Of a DNA stretch of 23,454 bases, positions 1-7,567 are shown piece by piece. Position 1 is the first letter of the stretch. The number at the start of each line of letters is the position of its first letter. The translations under genes and the position numbers were made by a program. This DNA is from CALVJJ01 sp045538425 (GTDB taxonomy: Bacteria > Bacillota > Clostridia > Christensenellales > UBA1242), in assembly GCA_045538425.1 (NCBI GenBank), contig JAZSRJ010000081.1:1-23454 (forward strand). The letters run 5' to 3'. The notes below the pieces were generated by a model. It was not told the origin of the DNA and did no database searches. It saw only the letters and a program-made list of their open reading frames with translations.

Positions 1-339
1 CATCTCCAACAATCCAGCAACAGCACCACCTTCCATAATTCCGCCATGAAAAACACAAATTGCTTGACTGATCTCAAATATAGCTTTACATTTTCCATGC
101 TGATATTGATATAATTTGTTACTATTCGGCAATATAGCAACCGTTTTACATCGCTTATATCCTTCATGCTGGTAAGTCGCTAGTTTTTTTAATTCTTCTC
201 CCATATACCATACATGATCCATACCGATATAGATCGGCACACAATCAGGATAGTAATTCATGAGTTGAATAGCAGACAAAACACTTATCTCATGCTCGTA
301 ACTATCACCACCAAACAAAACAATTGTTTTTCTCTTCAT
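1..339 (-). CDS. ddl: D-alanine--D-alanine ligase, N-terminal part (partial)
   Basis: The 113 residues present are the N-terminal part of an ATP-grasp D-Ala-D-Ala ligase, the cytoplasmic enzyme that makes the dipeptide MurF adds to the peptidoglycan precursor. The start reads MKRKTIVLFGGDSYEHEISV, the Ddl signature in which the Glu and Ser after GG-S-EHE-S contact the first D-alanine. Near the window edge HGGIMEGGAVAGLLEM matches the family motif HG-GEDG-QGLLE, although the usual G-E-D-G reads M-E-G-G, so this is a divergent member. The ATG at 337-339 has an AAGGAGT ribosome binding site at 344-350, which overlaps the stop of the Mur ligase upstream, so the two genes are translated in tandem. 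The ATP-grasp core lies outside the window. Family assignment is firm; substrate specificity (D-Ala, D-Lac or D-Ser) cannot be read from this part. Confidence 0.88.
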   Translation of the reverse strand, partial: MKRKTIVLFGGDSYEHEISVLSAIQLMNYYPDCVPIYIGMDHVWYMGEELKKLATYQHEGYKRCKTVAILPNSNKLYQYQHGKCKAIFEISQAICVFHGGIMEGGAVAGLLEM

Positions 340-348
340 ATAGACTCC

Positions 349-1998
349 TTATTTTTGATATTGATCGGGTAAGTCATTAAGAATAAGACATACGCATTTT
401 TCTTCCGTAACCATATTTTTGGCTGTTAGATAATCCTCAGCATATTGAAGTACCGTTTTTGTTTTATGTTGCAAAACACCCTTTGTTAAAGCAATTTTGT
501 TATACGTACCAACCACAATTACTTTATCCGCTACTTCTCCAATCAATGCACCTAGTTTTTCATTATATAGTTCATTATCTTCCCCCAATTCTACTATACC
601 AGGCGTAATCACAATTTTCTCATAATCTTCATACTGACCAAGAACTTCAAGTGCATTTTTTGCTCCAACAATGTTGCAATTATAACTATCATCCAACATA
701 ATGCGTTGACCTTCTTTTTTAACCTCTAAACGGTGTTCTACCGCTTTTACACTTTCTACCCCAGCAACTATCTGTTCTTTTGTCAATCCAAGATATTCTG
801 CGACCAATATCGCCATTCCTATATTGTCTGCCTGATGCCTACCAAACAAGGAGCATCGCACACGATATTCATTGTGTTTTGTAACGCAAACAACACTAAC
901 CCCCTCTGTAGACATATCAACCTGTCGTATCACACACAAATTATCACACTTGGTTGTATCTATCCTATCAAGCCTTTCATGATCAATAACAACGCATTTG
1001 TTCAGTTTTGTTTTATGTAGTAGCGTCAACTCATAGTCACTATTCCCATTAAAAATGGCTAAACCATCTTTTGGCAAACATTCTACCAACTCATACTTCG
1101 TTCGCATAACATGATAGATGGACCCAAACGTTTTTAAGTGCGCATTTCCAATATAAGTCAAAACACCAATCGAAGGGCTGACCTGTTGTGCAAGGTGTTT
1201 TATGTCCCCCACATGATCTGCGCCCATTTCAGCAATAAAGACATCATAATCTTCTAAATTTTGATCTTTAATACTTTTTGCAATCCCCATTGGCGTATTA
1301 TAATTTTTCGGTGTTGTTAACACATTGTATTTTTGTTGCAAAATAGATGTCAATATTTGTTTTGTACTTGTTTTCCCATAACTACCCGTTATACCAATTT
1401 TCAACAAATCAGCACTACGTAATTTCTGTTGTGTTCTTTTATAATAGATCTTAGCAATACCAGTTTCCCATAAGTATGATAAGAAAAATGAAATAGAAAA
1501 GATTGCTGGCAACACTAAAAAATAACTAATGCCCACAAGATAATAATAATTGGACACCCATCTAGCAACCACTAATTGCATGCCAACATAATACCCAATA
1601 GAGACCAATATGAGAATTGCGAGTAATCGACACACTCTGTGCGTATACTTCAACCTGACAATCCACTTGGTCGACAACTCCCCATACAACCAATCAAATT
1701 GCAGTCCATATAGTACCACACACAACCCAACAACAAGATAACTCACCCAATTAGCCAACGGAAAAAAACTCGCAACAATGAATACAATCATAAAGAAAAA
1801 CAATGATTTTAACCAATAAGAAAATGTATATTTATGCAATTTTTCTCGTCTATCCGCCAATGTTTCATAAAAACGATAATACTGCAACTGTAAAAAATGA
1901 ATATATCTTAGACAAATACCAACTCCTAAAGCAATGACTATCACCGCCATCAAACAAGAAAGTATTTTATCTCCCATCATGATATGATACTGATTCAT
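349..1998 (-). CDS. MurF-like Mur ligase with N-terminal membrane domain
   Basis: This 549-residue protein is built from two parts. Residues about 10-180 form roughly five hydrophobic helices (about 12-34, 60-80, 82-104, 122-144, 150-176). Residues about 200-549 are a Mur ligase core: P-loop GSYGKTSTK at 205-213, EMG at 257-259, TYIGNAHLKTFGS at 281-293, HQADN at 388-392, EHRLE at 421-425 and DDSYN at 436-440, all MurF-type signatures. Classical MurF (about 450 aa) carries a soluble UDP-MurNAc-tripeptide-binding domain before the P-loop; here membrane helices occupy that place. The protein ends NDLPDQYQK without the KGSR-type motif common in MurF. The ATG has a GGGGG ribosome binding site at 2004-2008 and overlaps the hydrolase gene by 32 bases. 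Being next to ddl supports a role in adding D-Ala-D-Ala or a related wall unit. Whether it is the cell's only MurF is unknown. Confidence 0.85.
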   Translation of the reverse strand: MNQYHIMMGDKILSCLMAVIVIALGVGICLRYIHFLQLQYYRFYETLADRREKLHKYTFSYWLKSLFFFMIVFIVASFFPLANWVSYLVVGLCVVLYGLQFDWLYGELSTKWIVRLKYTHRVCRLLAILILVSIGYYVGMQLVVARWVSNYYYLVGISYFLVLPAIFSISFFLSYLWETGIAKIYYKRTQQKLRSADLLKIGITGSYGKTSTKQILTSILQQKYNVLTTPKNYNTPMGIAKSIKDQNLEDYDVFIAEMGADHVGDIKHLAQQVSPSIGVLTYIGNAHLKTFGSIYHVMRTKYELVECLPKDGLAIFNGNSDYELTLLHKTKLNKCVVIDHERLDRIDTTKCDNLCVIRQVDMSTEGVSVVCVTKHNEYRVRCSLFGRHQADNIGMAILVAEYLGLTKEQIVAGVESVKAVEHRLEVKKEGQRIMLDDSYNCNIVGAKNALEVLGQYEDYEKIVITPGIVELGEDNELYNEKLGALIGEVADKVIVVGTYNKIALTKGVLQHKTKTVLQYAEDYLTAKNMVTEEKCVCLILNDLPDQYQK

Positions 1999-2728
1999 GC
2001 ATACCCCCTAAAAAATAACTAAGTACATTTTTTACTTCATTTTTCTTTTGAAGATACACAAAGTGATCTGTTCCGGGATAAACAACAAGACCACAGTCTT
2101 TGATTTTTCTTTTCATACGTTTTGCAAAATACAGAGGCGTTGTTTTATCCTTATCTCCCCAAATAAGCAAAACACTACAACTAATAGTTGATAAGTACTT
2201 TTCTAAAGATGTTCTAACCACCTTACCAAAAGATATTTTATCTTGTGGTTGCAAAACTTTGTATTCTTCACTTCCGTATGTATCCAATACTTTTTGATCT
2301 TTCCACCCCTTTTTTACCAAATATTTTGCAAAGCGATATTGCAGTCGATGTATCTGTTGTTTCATGGAAAATCTATAGGATAAACCTGCACTAGCTATAA
2401 ACACCAGTTTTTCTATCACAATATCAAAAATGCTTGATAAAAGAATGGCAATCCTTCCGCCAAAAGAATGTGCAACAACAGAACACTTTTGAATCCTTAG
2501 TGATTGGAGCAGCGAAAAAACCTCCAGCGCATAACAATAGATCGATAACGGTCTAACGTCATGCTCCATATTGCAATCTATCATCAAACATCGACATGTA
2601 TCAAAACTTGCAATACATTCCAAACTATTGGCATTGCCACCCCATCCATGCAAATAAACAACAACATTCTCACCGCTTCCAATCCAATAATAACGCAATC
2701 TCGTACTCCACAAAAAAAATCTATACAT
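1967..2728 (-). CDS. alpha/beta hydrolase
   Basis: A 253-residue serine hydrolase of the alpha/beta fold, probably cytoplasmic because no signal peptide is visible. The oxyanion-hole motif HGWGG lies at residues 27-31, the nucleophile elbow AHSFGG places Ser88 in G/A-x-S-x-G context, the acid is Asp194 in GDKDKTTP, and His222 in GTDHF completes the triad. Length fits the small esterase/lipase-like hydrolases. Substrate cannot be predicted. It lies between rimI and the Mur ligase, overlapping the latter by 32 bases, which suggests coupled translation. The ATG at 2726-2728 has no visible Shine-Dalgarno; an in-frame TTG at 2696-2698 sits seven bases after GGAG and could be the true start, giving 243 residues. 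Function in wall metabolism is only inferred from position. Confidence 0.85.
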   Translation of the reverse strand: MYRFFLWSTRLRYYWIGSGENVVVYLHGWGGNANSLECIASFDTCRCLMIDCNMEHDVRPLSIYCYALEVFSLLQSLRIQKCSVVAHSFGGRIAILLSSIFDIVIEKLVFIASAGLSYRFSMKQQIHRLQYRFAKYLVKKGWKDQKVLDTYGSEEYKVLQPQDKISFGKVVRTSLEKYLSTISCSVLLIWGDKDKTTPLYFAKRMKRKIKDCGLVVYPGTDHFVYLQKKNEVKNVLSYFLGGMHESVSYHDGR

Positions 2729-2762
2729 AAGTATAGATATGTGTAAGTCACAAAAAATGTGT

Positions 2763-3188
2763 TTATTTTATTTCGTATAGATAAACAATACCATCTTCTT
2801 CGCCATAGTATTGTTTTCTAACACTGATGGATTGAAATCCTATCTTCTTATAGAACTCTTGTGCACAATTCGATCTTCTAACTTCTAAAAAGATTTTTTC
2901 AACACCTTGTTGTTTTAACTCAGCAATGGTGTATTCAATCAATTGTCTACCATAACCTTTGCCTCTTCTTGTGGTATCGACCACAATTTGCATCAAATCT
3001 GCCTGTTCTGCAACAACTAGATAACTAACGTAACCAACAACCCCATCGTCCTCTATCACATAATATTGTTTGGTTGGATCTTCCAAATCTTTTTCAATAA
3101 GAGACTTATCCCATTTTTCTGTTCCAAAACTATTATGTTGTAAAGAAAAAATGATGTCACAATCCTTGTTATTTGCTCTTCTAATCAT
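2763..3188 (-). CDS. rimI: ribosomal protein S18-alanine N-acetyltransferase
   Basis: A 141-residue GNAT-fold acetyltransferase. RimI transfers acetyl from acetyl-CoA to the N-terminal alanine of ribosomal protein S18. The acetyl-CoA pyrophosphate loop RRGKGYG is at residues 74-80, the LEVRRSN strand with the candidate catalytic Glu102 follows, and FYKKIGF at 112-118 plus the late YY-EED stretch are typical of RimI. It overlaps the end of tsaB by eight bases, and tsaE-tsaB-rimI is a widespread order in Bacillota, which supports RimI over a generic GNAT enzyme. A GGTGA at about 3193-3197, inside tsaB, is the likely ribosome binding site. Length is normal for the family. tsaD, often the next gene in such clusters, is not in this window. 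Confidence 0.88.
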   Translation of the reverse strand: MIRRANNKDCDIIFSLQHNSFGTEKWDKSLIEKDLEDPTKQYYVIEDDGVVGYVSYLVVAEQADLMQIVVDTTRRGKGYGRQLIEYTIAELKQQGVEKIFLEVRRSNCAQEFYKKIGFQSISVRKQYYGEEDGIVYLYEIK

Positions 3189-3792
3189 TTTTATTCACCA
3201 ACTCTCTTTCTGCTTGAGACAATTGTAGATAATATGGTTGCACATCATCAATACTAACAAATTGTTGACTGCTGATACATTGATTCATATAAGCAATCAA
3301 CATTTCATCAAAATGATCGATCATATTGACATCTTGTGGCATCGTTGATTGTTCTTCCAACAATCCAAAATAAGGAGCTTTTGCCAATGTTTTTTCTATT
3401 ACCTTAGTTTCTTTTACTTTTCCTTTTACAATGCTTGCATTGTAATAAGTCGTGGATGTAGAACTCATCAACATATTTCCCGTACCAACATAAGATGCAA
3501 CAACATCAAAATTAGTAAAAGCAACCACTTTTTTATCTTTACCATAACAAAAAGCTTTTACAGTTGCGATTCCAACTCTAATACCAGTAAAAGAACCTGG
3601 CCCCACAACAACACCAAAGCACTCAATATCTTCAATTGTCACTCCTGCATTTGTAAGCAAGCGATCAATAGATACAAGCAAATTCTCACTATGTTTTTCA
3701 TCTGCCCCCAATTGCAATCGATAATTCTTACCTGCAATATTTCCCACAATATGTGCTACTTTTTTTGTAGTATCAATGACTATATAATTCAT
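3181..3792 (-). CDS. tsaB: tRNA threonylcarbamoyladenosine biosynthesis protein TsaB
   Basis: TsaB is the ASKHA-fold partner that dimerises with TsaD and works with TsaE to make the t6A37 modification of ANN-decoding tRNAs. From the chosen ATG the protein has 203 residues and begins MNYIVIDTT, the usual TsaB opening strand (normally DTS). The signature GPGSFTGIRVG is at residues 64-74. I choose the ATG at 3790-3792 because GAGG stands four bases before it and because homologues start at this strand; the longer reading frame to 3837 only adds 15 unconserved residues inside tsaE. The slightly short C-terminus (families run about 220-230) is the main oddity. It overlaps rimI downstream by eight bases and is separated from the tsaE stop by about seven. 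Confidence 0.9.
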   Translation of the reverse strand: MNYIVIDTTKKVAHIVGNIAGKNYRLQLGADEKHSENLLVSIDRLLTNAGVTIEDIECFGVVVGPGSFTGIRVGIATVKAFCYGKDKKVVAFTNFDVVASYVGTGNMLMSSTSTTYYNASIVKGKVKETKVIEKTLAKAPYFGLLEEQSTMPQDVNMIDHFDEMLIAYMNQCISSQQFVSIDDVQPYYLQLSQAERELVNKND

Positions 3793-3799
3793 ACAACCT

Positions 3800-4228
3800 C
3801 TATCTATCGATGGTGATTTGACGTGTATCATCATCAATCTTTTCTATCAGTATCTTAATACATTTTGGGTATTGAAAACCTTGTATATTGTATGGCCACT
3901 CTATCAACACAATTTGATCTGGTTGTGTAGCATACACGTATTCGTCAAACCCAAATTCTTGTACATCTTGCGCTTGCTCTATACGATACAAATCAAAATG
4001 CACAATATGCTTTGTTTTCCCCCAATATTCTCTCATAATTGTAAAAGTTGGACTTGTCACATCCTCTTTTACCTTTGCATAATGACAAAGCATTTTGGTA
4101 AAGGTCGTTTTGCCCGCACCAAGATCTCCTTCTAGCAAAATAACTTCTCCACCTTGCAAAGTTTGATAAAAGACTTTTGCTAATTTTTTCATCTCTTTTA
4201 GAGATCTAACCAAAATTTTTTGTTCCAT
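3800..4228 (-). CDS. tsaE: tRNA threonylcarbamoyladenosine biosynthesis ATPase TsaE
   Basis: A 142-residue P-loop ATPase that drives turnover of the TsaB-TsaD complex in t6A synthesis. The Walker A motif GDLGAGKT is at residues 34-41, SPTFT at 59-63 is the family switch-like motif, HFDLYR at 77-82 and the IEWP stretch at 109-112 are diagnostic. Length is typical of the family (about 140-155). Its ATG shares a base with the stop codon of the nucleoside phosphorylase (TAATG), so translation is probably coupled; GAGGT nine bases before the ATG could also serve. Assignment is certain on motif grounds and by adjacency to tsaB. Confidence 0.93.
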   Translation of the reverse strand: MEQKILVRSLKEMKKLAKVFYQTLQGGEVILLEGDLGAGKTTFTKMLCHYAKVKEDVTSPTFTIMREYWGKTKHIVHFDLYRIEQAQDVQEFGFDEYVYATQPDQIVLIEWPYNIQGFQYPKCIKILIEKIDDDTRQITIDR

Positions 4229-5514
4229 TAATCAATTACCTCAGCAATCAATTTTTCTTCCTTTGTTTTTGCTGACTTGATCTCAAAAGCATCCAACAGC
4301 TCTTGCTTAATAGCTTCAATATTAGATTTGCTATTGGTATGTATATAAGCAAGAATTTTTCCTTCATACACCTTGCTATTAAGATCCACGTTTAGTCTAA
4401 CACCTTGTGTTGGTTTTAAGTCAACATTAATATTCATTCCTTTTAGATGTTGTACTACTTTAGCTACTTTATACGCATCAATTTTGGTTACATATCCATC
4501 TTTTGGACTTGTAAGTTCTACAGAATATTTTGACTTAGGCAAAGTATTAGGTTGCAAAACAAAATTAGCATTACCACCTTGTTTTTCAATCATCAAACCC
4601 AAACGATTAAGAGCTTCCCTAGAAGTGATAATCTCCTGAATCTTAGACATGATGTTTTTGTCTTTTATATTAGTATATTTCTCATACAAAATCTTCACAA
4701 TCTCTTTAGATAATACTGCCAACTTTGAATCATCTTGACCTGACAATACATCCAAGGCACAACGCACTTCATCAACACATCCAATACCACGATCTAGTGG
4801 AGTATTCATATCACTAACAATAGCAGAAACATTTTTTCCGTCCATCTTACCAATCTTAACCATGAGTTTTGCAAGTTTGATGGCTTCTTTTTTATTTTTC
4901 ATAAAAGCACCAGAACCATATTTTACATCTAATAAAATAATGCTAGCACCACTTGCCAATTTTTTACTCATGACAGAACTTGCAATCAATGGAATACTAT
5001 CAACTGTTGCTGTTTTGTCTCTTAGAGCATATATCTTCTTATCTGCAGGAGCAAGATCAGTTGATTGACTCACAATACTACAACCAACTTCTTCCACAAG
5101 TTGCTTAAAATGATCTAATGTCTGATCTGCCTTATACCCAGTAAACACTTCCAATTTGTCAATTGTTCCACCAGTAAAACCTAAAGATCTGCCACTCATT
5201 TTTGCCATTTTTACTCCGAGACATGCAAGAATTGGTGCAATGATCAATGTTGTTGTATCACTCACACCACCTGTGCTATGCTTATCTACAGCACGCATAC
5301 CTAGATCTATGCTAGAACCACTATTTTGCATACATTTTGTCAAATAATAAGTCTCATTATCCGTCATAGAGTGGATGGTGATAGCCATAAGCAAACTACT
5401 CATTTCCGCATCACTAATCTGTCCAAGCGTATATCCATTAACAACAAATGAGATTTCTTCTTTTGTTAGTTCTTTTCCATATCTTTTTTTCTCAATAATA
5501 TCATATATGATCAT
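4228..5514 (-). CDS. pdp: pyrimidine-nucleoside phosphorylase
   Basis: A 428-residue cytoplasmic enzyme that cleaves uridine or thymidine (and deoxyuridine) with phosphate to give the base and (deoxy)ribose-1-phosphate, feeding nucleoside salvage. Phosphate-site motif DKHSTGG with Lys78 and Ser80 is followed by SDTTT, as in Bacillus-type PyNP, and KMSGRSLGFTGGTIDKLE at about 105-122 supplies further phosphate-site residues. ALRD (Arg165) and SIPLIASSVMSKK (Ser180, Lys184) form the pyrimidine-binding site. The C-terminal beta-rich domain with GVRLNVDLNSKV and a closing AYIH strand is present. The DTTT form favours the broad-specificity pyrimidine phosphorylase over the E. coli thymidine phosphorylase DeoA. 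The start has AAGGTGT a few bases upstream and lies two bases after the phosphatase stop, so it belongs to the same operon. Confidence 0.92.
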   Translation of the reverse strand: MIIYDIIEKKRYGKELTKEEISFVVNGYTLGQISDAEMSSLLMAITIHSMTDNETYYLTKCMQNSGSSIDLGMRAVDKHSTGGVSDTTTLIIAPILACLGVKMAKMSGRSLGFTGGTIDKLEVFTGYKADQTLDHFKQLVEEVGCSIVSQSTDLAPADKKIYALRDKTATVDSIPLIASSVMSKKLASGASIILLDVKYGSGAFMKNKKEAIKLAKLMVKIGKMDGKNVSAIVSDMNTPLDRGIGCVDEVRCALDVLSGQDDSKLAVLSKEIVKILYEKYTNIKDKNIMSKIQEIITSREALNRLGLMIEKQGGNANFVLQPNTLPKSKYSVELTSPKDGYVTKIDAYKVAKVVQHLKGMNINVDLKPTQGVRLNVDLNSKVYEGKILAYIHTNSKSNIEAIKQELLDAFEIKSAKTKEEKLIAEVID

Positions 5515-5516
5515 AC

Positions 5517-6410
5517 TTACACCTTCTTTTCTCTAAATAACCATTGAAACAACAATGGCATTACAATCATTGTGATTACAATGTACACACTTGTAATGAC
5601 ACATATTTGGACAATACCAGATAAAAGAATCATTAGCGGAATACATATTGCTAGTATTACCCCAAATCCCAATACCAATTTTTTCCATCCTTGATTCCAA
5701 TGACTTGTTGGTTGATATCCAATCCATCGATCTTCGATCAAATAACATCCAAGCAAACTCACCATCATTACTCCATATTGATAAACATCTGAATTATCCA
5801 CACCTAATACACCACAAACAATCAGTGCAATACCGCCAATGATTAAGATACCTAACATTGCCATCTTAACATGTTTTATACTAATTTTTTTCTTAAAAAA
5901 TGAATACAACATTTCCCCAAAATAAGCAATCACAAAACCTATTGCAAGGCCTGCAAGTGTATCTGTTAGATAATGTTGTCCCAGATACATACGACTAATA
6001 GGCACTAGAAATGCTCCCAATAATAAGGCTATTGTGAAAATGACTCTGCTTGTTTTTCCATATTTTTTTCGATGTAATTCTAAACCAATAAAAGAAGCAA
6101 GCACTCCATAACTTTGACTATGTCCACTTGGAAAACTAGTCCCTATCGCCTGTTTTACATTACGGATACCATCGTCAACAAGATATGGACGTGGTCGATT
6201 GATAATCCTTTTCATAGTCAAATTAATTGATGCACTTACACCATAAAACAAACCCATTTTCATTGCGGTAGATTTGCTAATACACCAATACAAGATAGAA
6301 AACAAAAATAAGAAGAAAAACTCTTCTCCCAGTCTTGTAACAGTTAAGAAAAAAACATCGAAAAAAGCATTGCTAATAGATTGTATACTTTTAATAATTG
6401 CGATCTCCAC
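5517..6410 (-). CDS. PAP2-family membrane phosphatase
   Basis: A multi-pass membrane protein of 297 residues carrying the three phosphatase motifs of the PAP2/haloperoxidase superfamily: KRIINRPRP (about 67-75), PSGH (94-97) and SRMYLGQHYLTD (139-150), whose two His residues and Arg form the phospho-histidine chemistry. Such enzymes dephosphorylate lipid phosphates, for example undecaprenyl pyrophosphate (BcrC-type) or phosphatidylglycerol phosphate. About 120 extra hydrophobic residues after the catalytic core (three or four more helices) make it longer than BcrC. I choose the GTG at 6408-6410 because GGGAGG precedes it at ideal spacing; the longer frame from a TTG at 6452 would begin upstream of the likely transcription start. 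It is the first gene of the eight-gene operon. Substrate remains open; location with ddl and a Mur ligase is consistent with undecaprenyl-phosphate recycling. Confidence 0.88.
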   Translation of the reverse strand: MEIAIIKSIQSISNAFFDVFFLTVTRLGEEFFFLFLFSILYWCISKSTAMKMGLFYGVSASINLTMKRIINRPRPYLVDDGIRNVKQAIGTSFPSGHSQSYGVLASFIGLELHRKKYGKTSRVIFTIALLLGAFLVPISRMYLGQHYLTDTLAGLAIGFVIAYFGEMLYSFFKKKISIKHVKMAMLGILIIGGIALIVCGVLGVDNSDVYQYGVMMVSLLGCYLIEDRWIGYQPTSHWNQGWKKLVLGFGVILAICIPLMILLSGIVQICVITSVYIVITMIVMPLLFQWLFREKKV

Positions 6411-6433
6411 ATCTTCCTCCCTAACTATAAGTG

Positions 6434-6462
6434 ATTGTATATCAATTGCCAAAATTTGTAAA
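6434..6462 (-). promoter_or_regulatory. sigma-A-type promoter of the phosphatase-to-ddl operon
   Basis: Read on the minus strand, TTTACA (6457-6462) and TACAAT (6434-6439) are separated by exactly 17 bases and lie just upstream of the GGGAGG-GTG start at 6410. The predicted leader is only about 15-18 bases. Confidence 0.65.
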
Positions 6463-6489
6463 GCAAAACGAATATATGTTGCATAATTT

Positions 6490-6508
6490 GTCTATCATTA
6501 CCTATGAC
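6490..6508 (+). repeat. shared start-site element, copy 1
   Basis: GTCTATCATTACCTATGAC spans the ATG at 6504. Copy 2 at 22116-22134 differs at one base of 19 (GTCTACC...). Neither copy contains a Shine-Dalgarno. Its role is unknown. Confidence 0.5.
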
Positions 6509-7220
6509 AATCATTACCAATTGTATTCAAATTACACTTACTTTTTTGATACTTTTCTTTTTATGTTTTATGTGGCTTAATTACTATCATAGAAGCCTAT
6601 TATTTTGCATGGTGTTAGCAATCCTAATTGCAATGATAACGACAACCATACTACACCTTTACAAGCAAAAGAAAGAACGCCAACAAAGAAAACAAAAACA
6701 AAAGAAAAAAGTTGTCTCCAATTTTGGACTACAACTTCTTTTATCTAGTCCACAACAACAACAAACAATACTTTCTCCCATACTAACCCCTCATTGTTAT
6801 TTGCTGTTTGCAAAACAAGTAATTACTTTTGACGATATTTTACCACTGATACAACAACATAATAAAATGGCTATATTTTGTTATGATTTTGATCCCATTA
6901 TCCTAAAAATGATCAAAAGGTTACCGAGTCACACTATTCAACTTTACAATCATGAAGATATATACCAACAACTATCCGAGCAAAACTGTCTACCGCAATT
7001 ACCTACCATATACGAAGAGGAAAAACACCCTACCATTCGATATCTTTTTAGTCAAGCTCTCGTAAAAGAAAAAGCAAAATCTTACATGCTAACAGGTTTA
7101 TTTTTAGCCATTACTAGTTTTTGGACAAAGTATCATATTTGGTATATTATCTTTAGTTCTCTCCTTTTGCTTCTTTCTCTTTATTGTTTGCTCAACAAGC
7201 GATACAACATAAAAAAATAG
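6504..7220 (+). CDS. membrane protein of unknown function
   Basis: I do not recognise this 238-residue protein. It has two hydrophobic helices near the N-terminus (about 8-26 and 32-52), a very basic Lys/Arg/Gln-rich stretch at 53-70 that should lie in the cytoplasm, a soluble segment of about 115 residues, and two C-terminal helices (about 192-209 and 211-230). No catalytic motif stands out; the middle part contains alternating strands and helices (MAIFCYDFDP around 122-131). It is divergent from the phosphatase operon and ends in a strong terminator. No Shine-Dalgarno precedes the ATG; instead the start is embedded in a 19-base sequence that recurs at the start of the DUF421 gene at 22130. 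The start is therefore less secure than the frame. Confidence 0.7.
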   Translation: MTIITNCIQITLTFLILFFLCFMWLNYYHRSLLFCMVLAILIAMITTTILHLYKQKKERQQRKQKQKKKVVSNFGLQLLLSSPQQQQTILSPILTPHCYLLFAKQVITFDDILPLIQQHNKMAIFCYDFDPIILKMIKRLPSHTIQLYNHEDIYQQLSEQNCLPQLPTIYEEEKHPTIRYLFSQALVKEKAKSYMLTGLFLAITSFWTKYHIWYIIFSSLLLLLSLYCLLNKRYNIKK

Positions 7221-7241
7221 CACGATATCGTGCTATTTTTT
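7212..7241. terminator. bidirectional terminator
   Basis: A perfect 30-base palindrome (arm AAAAAATAGCACGAT) with A and T runs at its ends. It starts just before the stop of the plus-strand membrane protein and serves the convergent yhbY gene from the other side. Because it is loopless, the hairpin tip must be made from the central GATATC. Confidence 0.88.
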
Positions 7242-7251
7242 ATTTTGCATA

Positions 7252-7557
7252 CTATTTATCAAGCGTCTCTATTACATGTTTTACTTTTGCTTTTGTTGAA
7301 TATCGATACAAAACAATCTTGTTACCAATAACACAAACCACTTCACTATTGGTAGCTGTTGCCAATTGTTCTGCCAATTCTTTTGGTGTATCGAGACTAC
7401 CTTTTTGCACCTTAATCTTGATCAACTCATGTGCATGTAAGTTGTCTTCTACTTGTTTTACAACATTATCAGTCATGCCATTTTGACCAATATAGACCAA
7501 ATCCGGTTGTACACTAGCAATACCTCTAAGTTTTGCTCTTTCTTTTGGTTGTAACAT
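7252..7557 (-). CDS. yhbY: YhbY-family CRM-domain RNA-binding protein
   Basis: A 101-residue single CRM (KOW-unrelated, IF3-C-like) RNA-binding domain, the bacterial YhbY/YqeI family that associates with pre-50S ribosomal particles. The sequence LQPKERAKLRG at the start, the GQNG loop at about residues 24-27 (the family GxxG), HELIKIKV and the closing VIGNKIVLYR strand cover the full domain; length is standard. AAGGAG lies at proper distance before the ATG. It is the last gene of an nth-obgE-yhbY unit, ten bases after the obgE stop; obgE-yhbY adjacency is a common arrangement and fits a joint role in large-subunit assembly. Confidence 0.92.
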   Translation of the reverse strand: MLQPKERAKLRGIASVQPDLVYIGQNGMTDNVVKQVEDNLHAHELIKIKVQKGSLDTPKELAEQLATATNSEVVCVIGNKIVLYRYSTKAKVKHVIETLDK

Positions 7558-7567
7558 CTTTCACTCC

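Noticed and set aside
3349..4135. Two plus-strand frames opposite tsaB and tsaE
   Set aside because: Cys/His/Ile-rich composition, no ribosome binding site, and they lie across well assigned genes.
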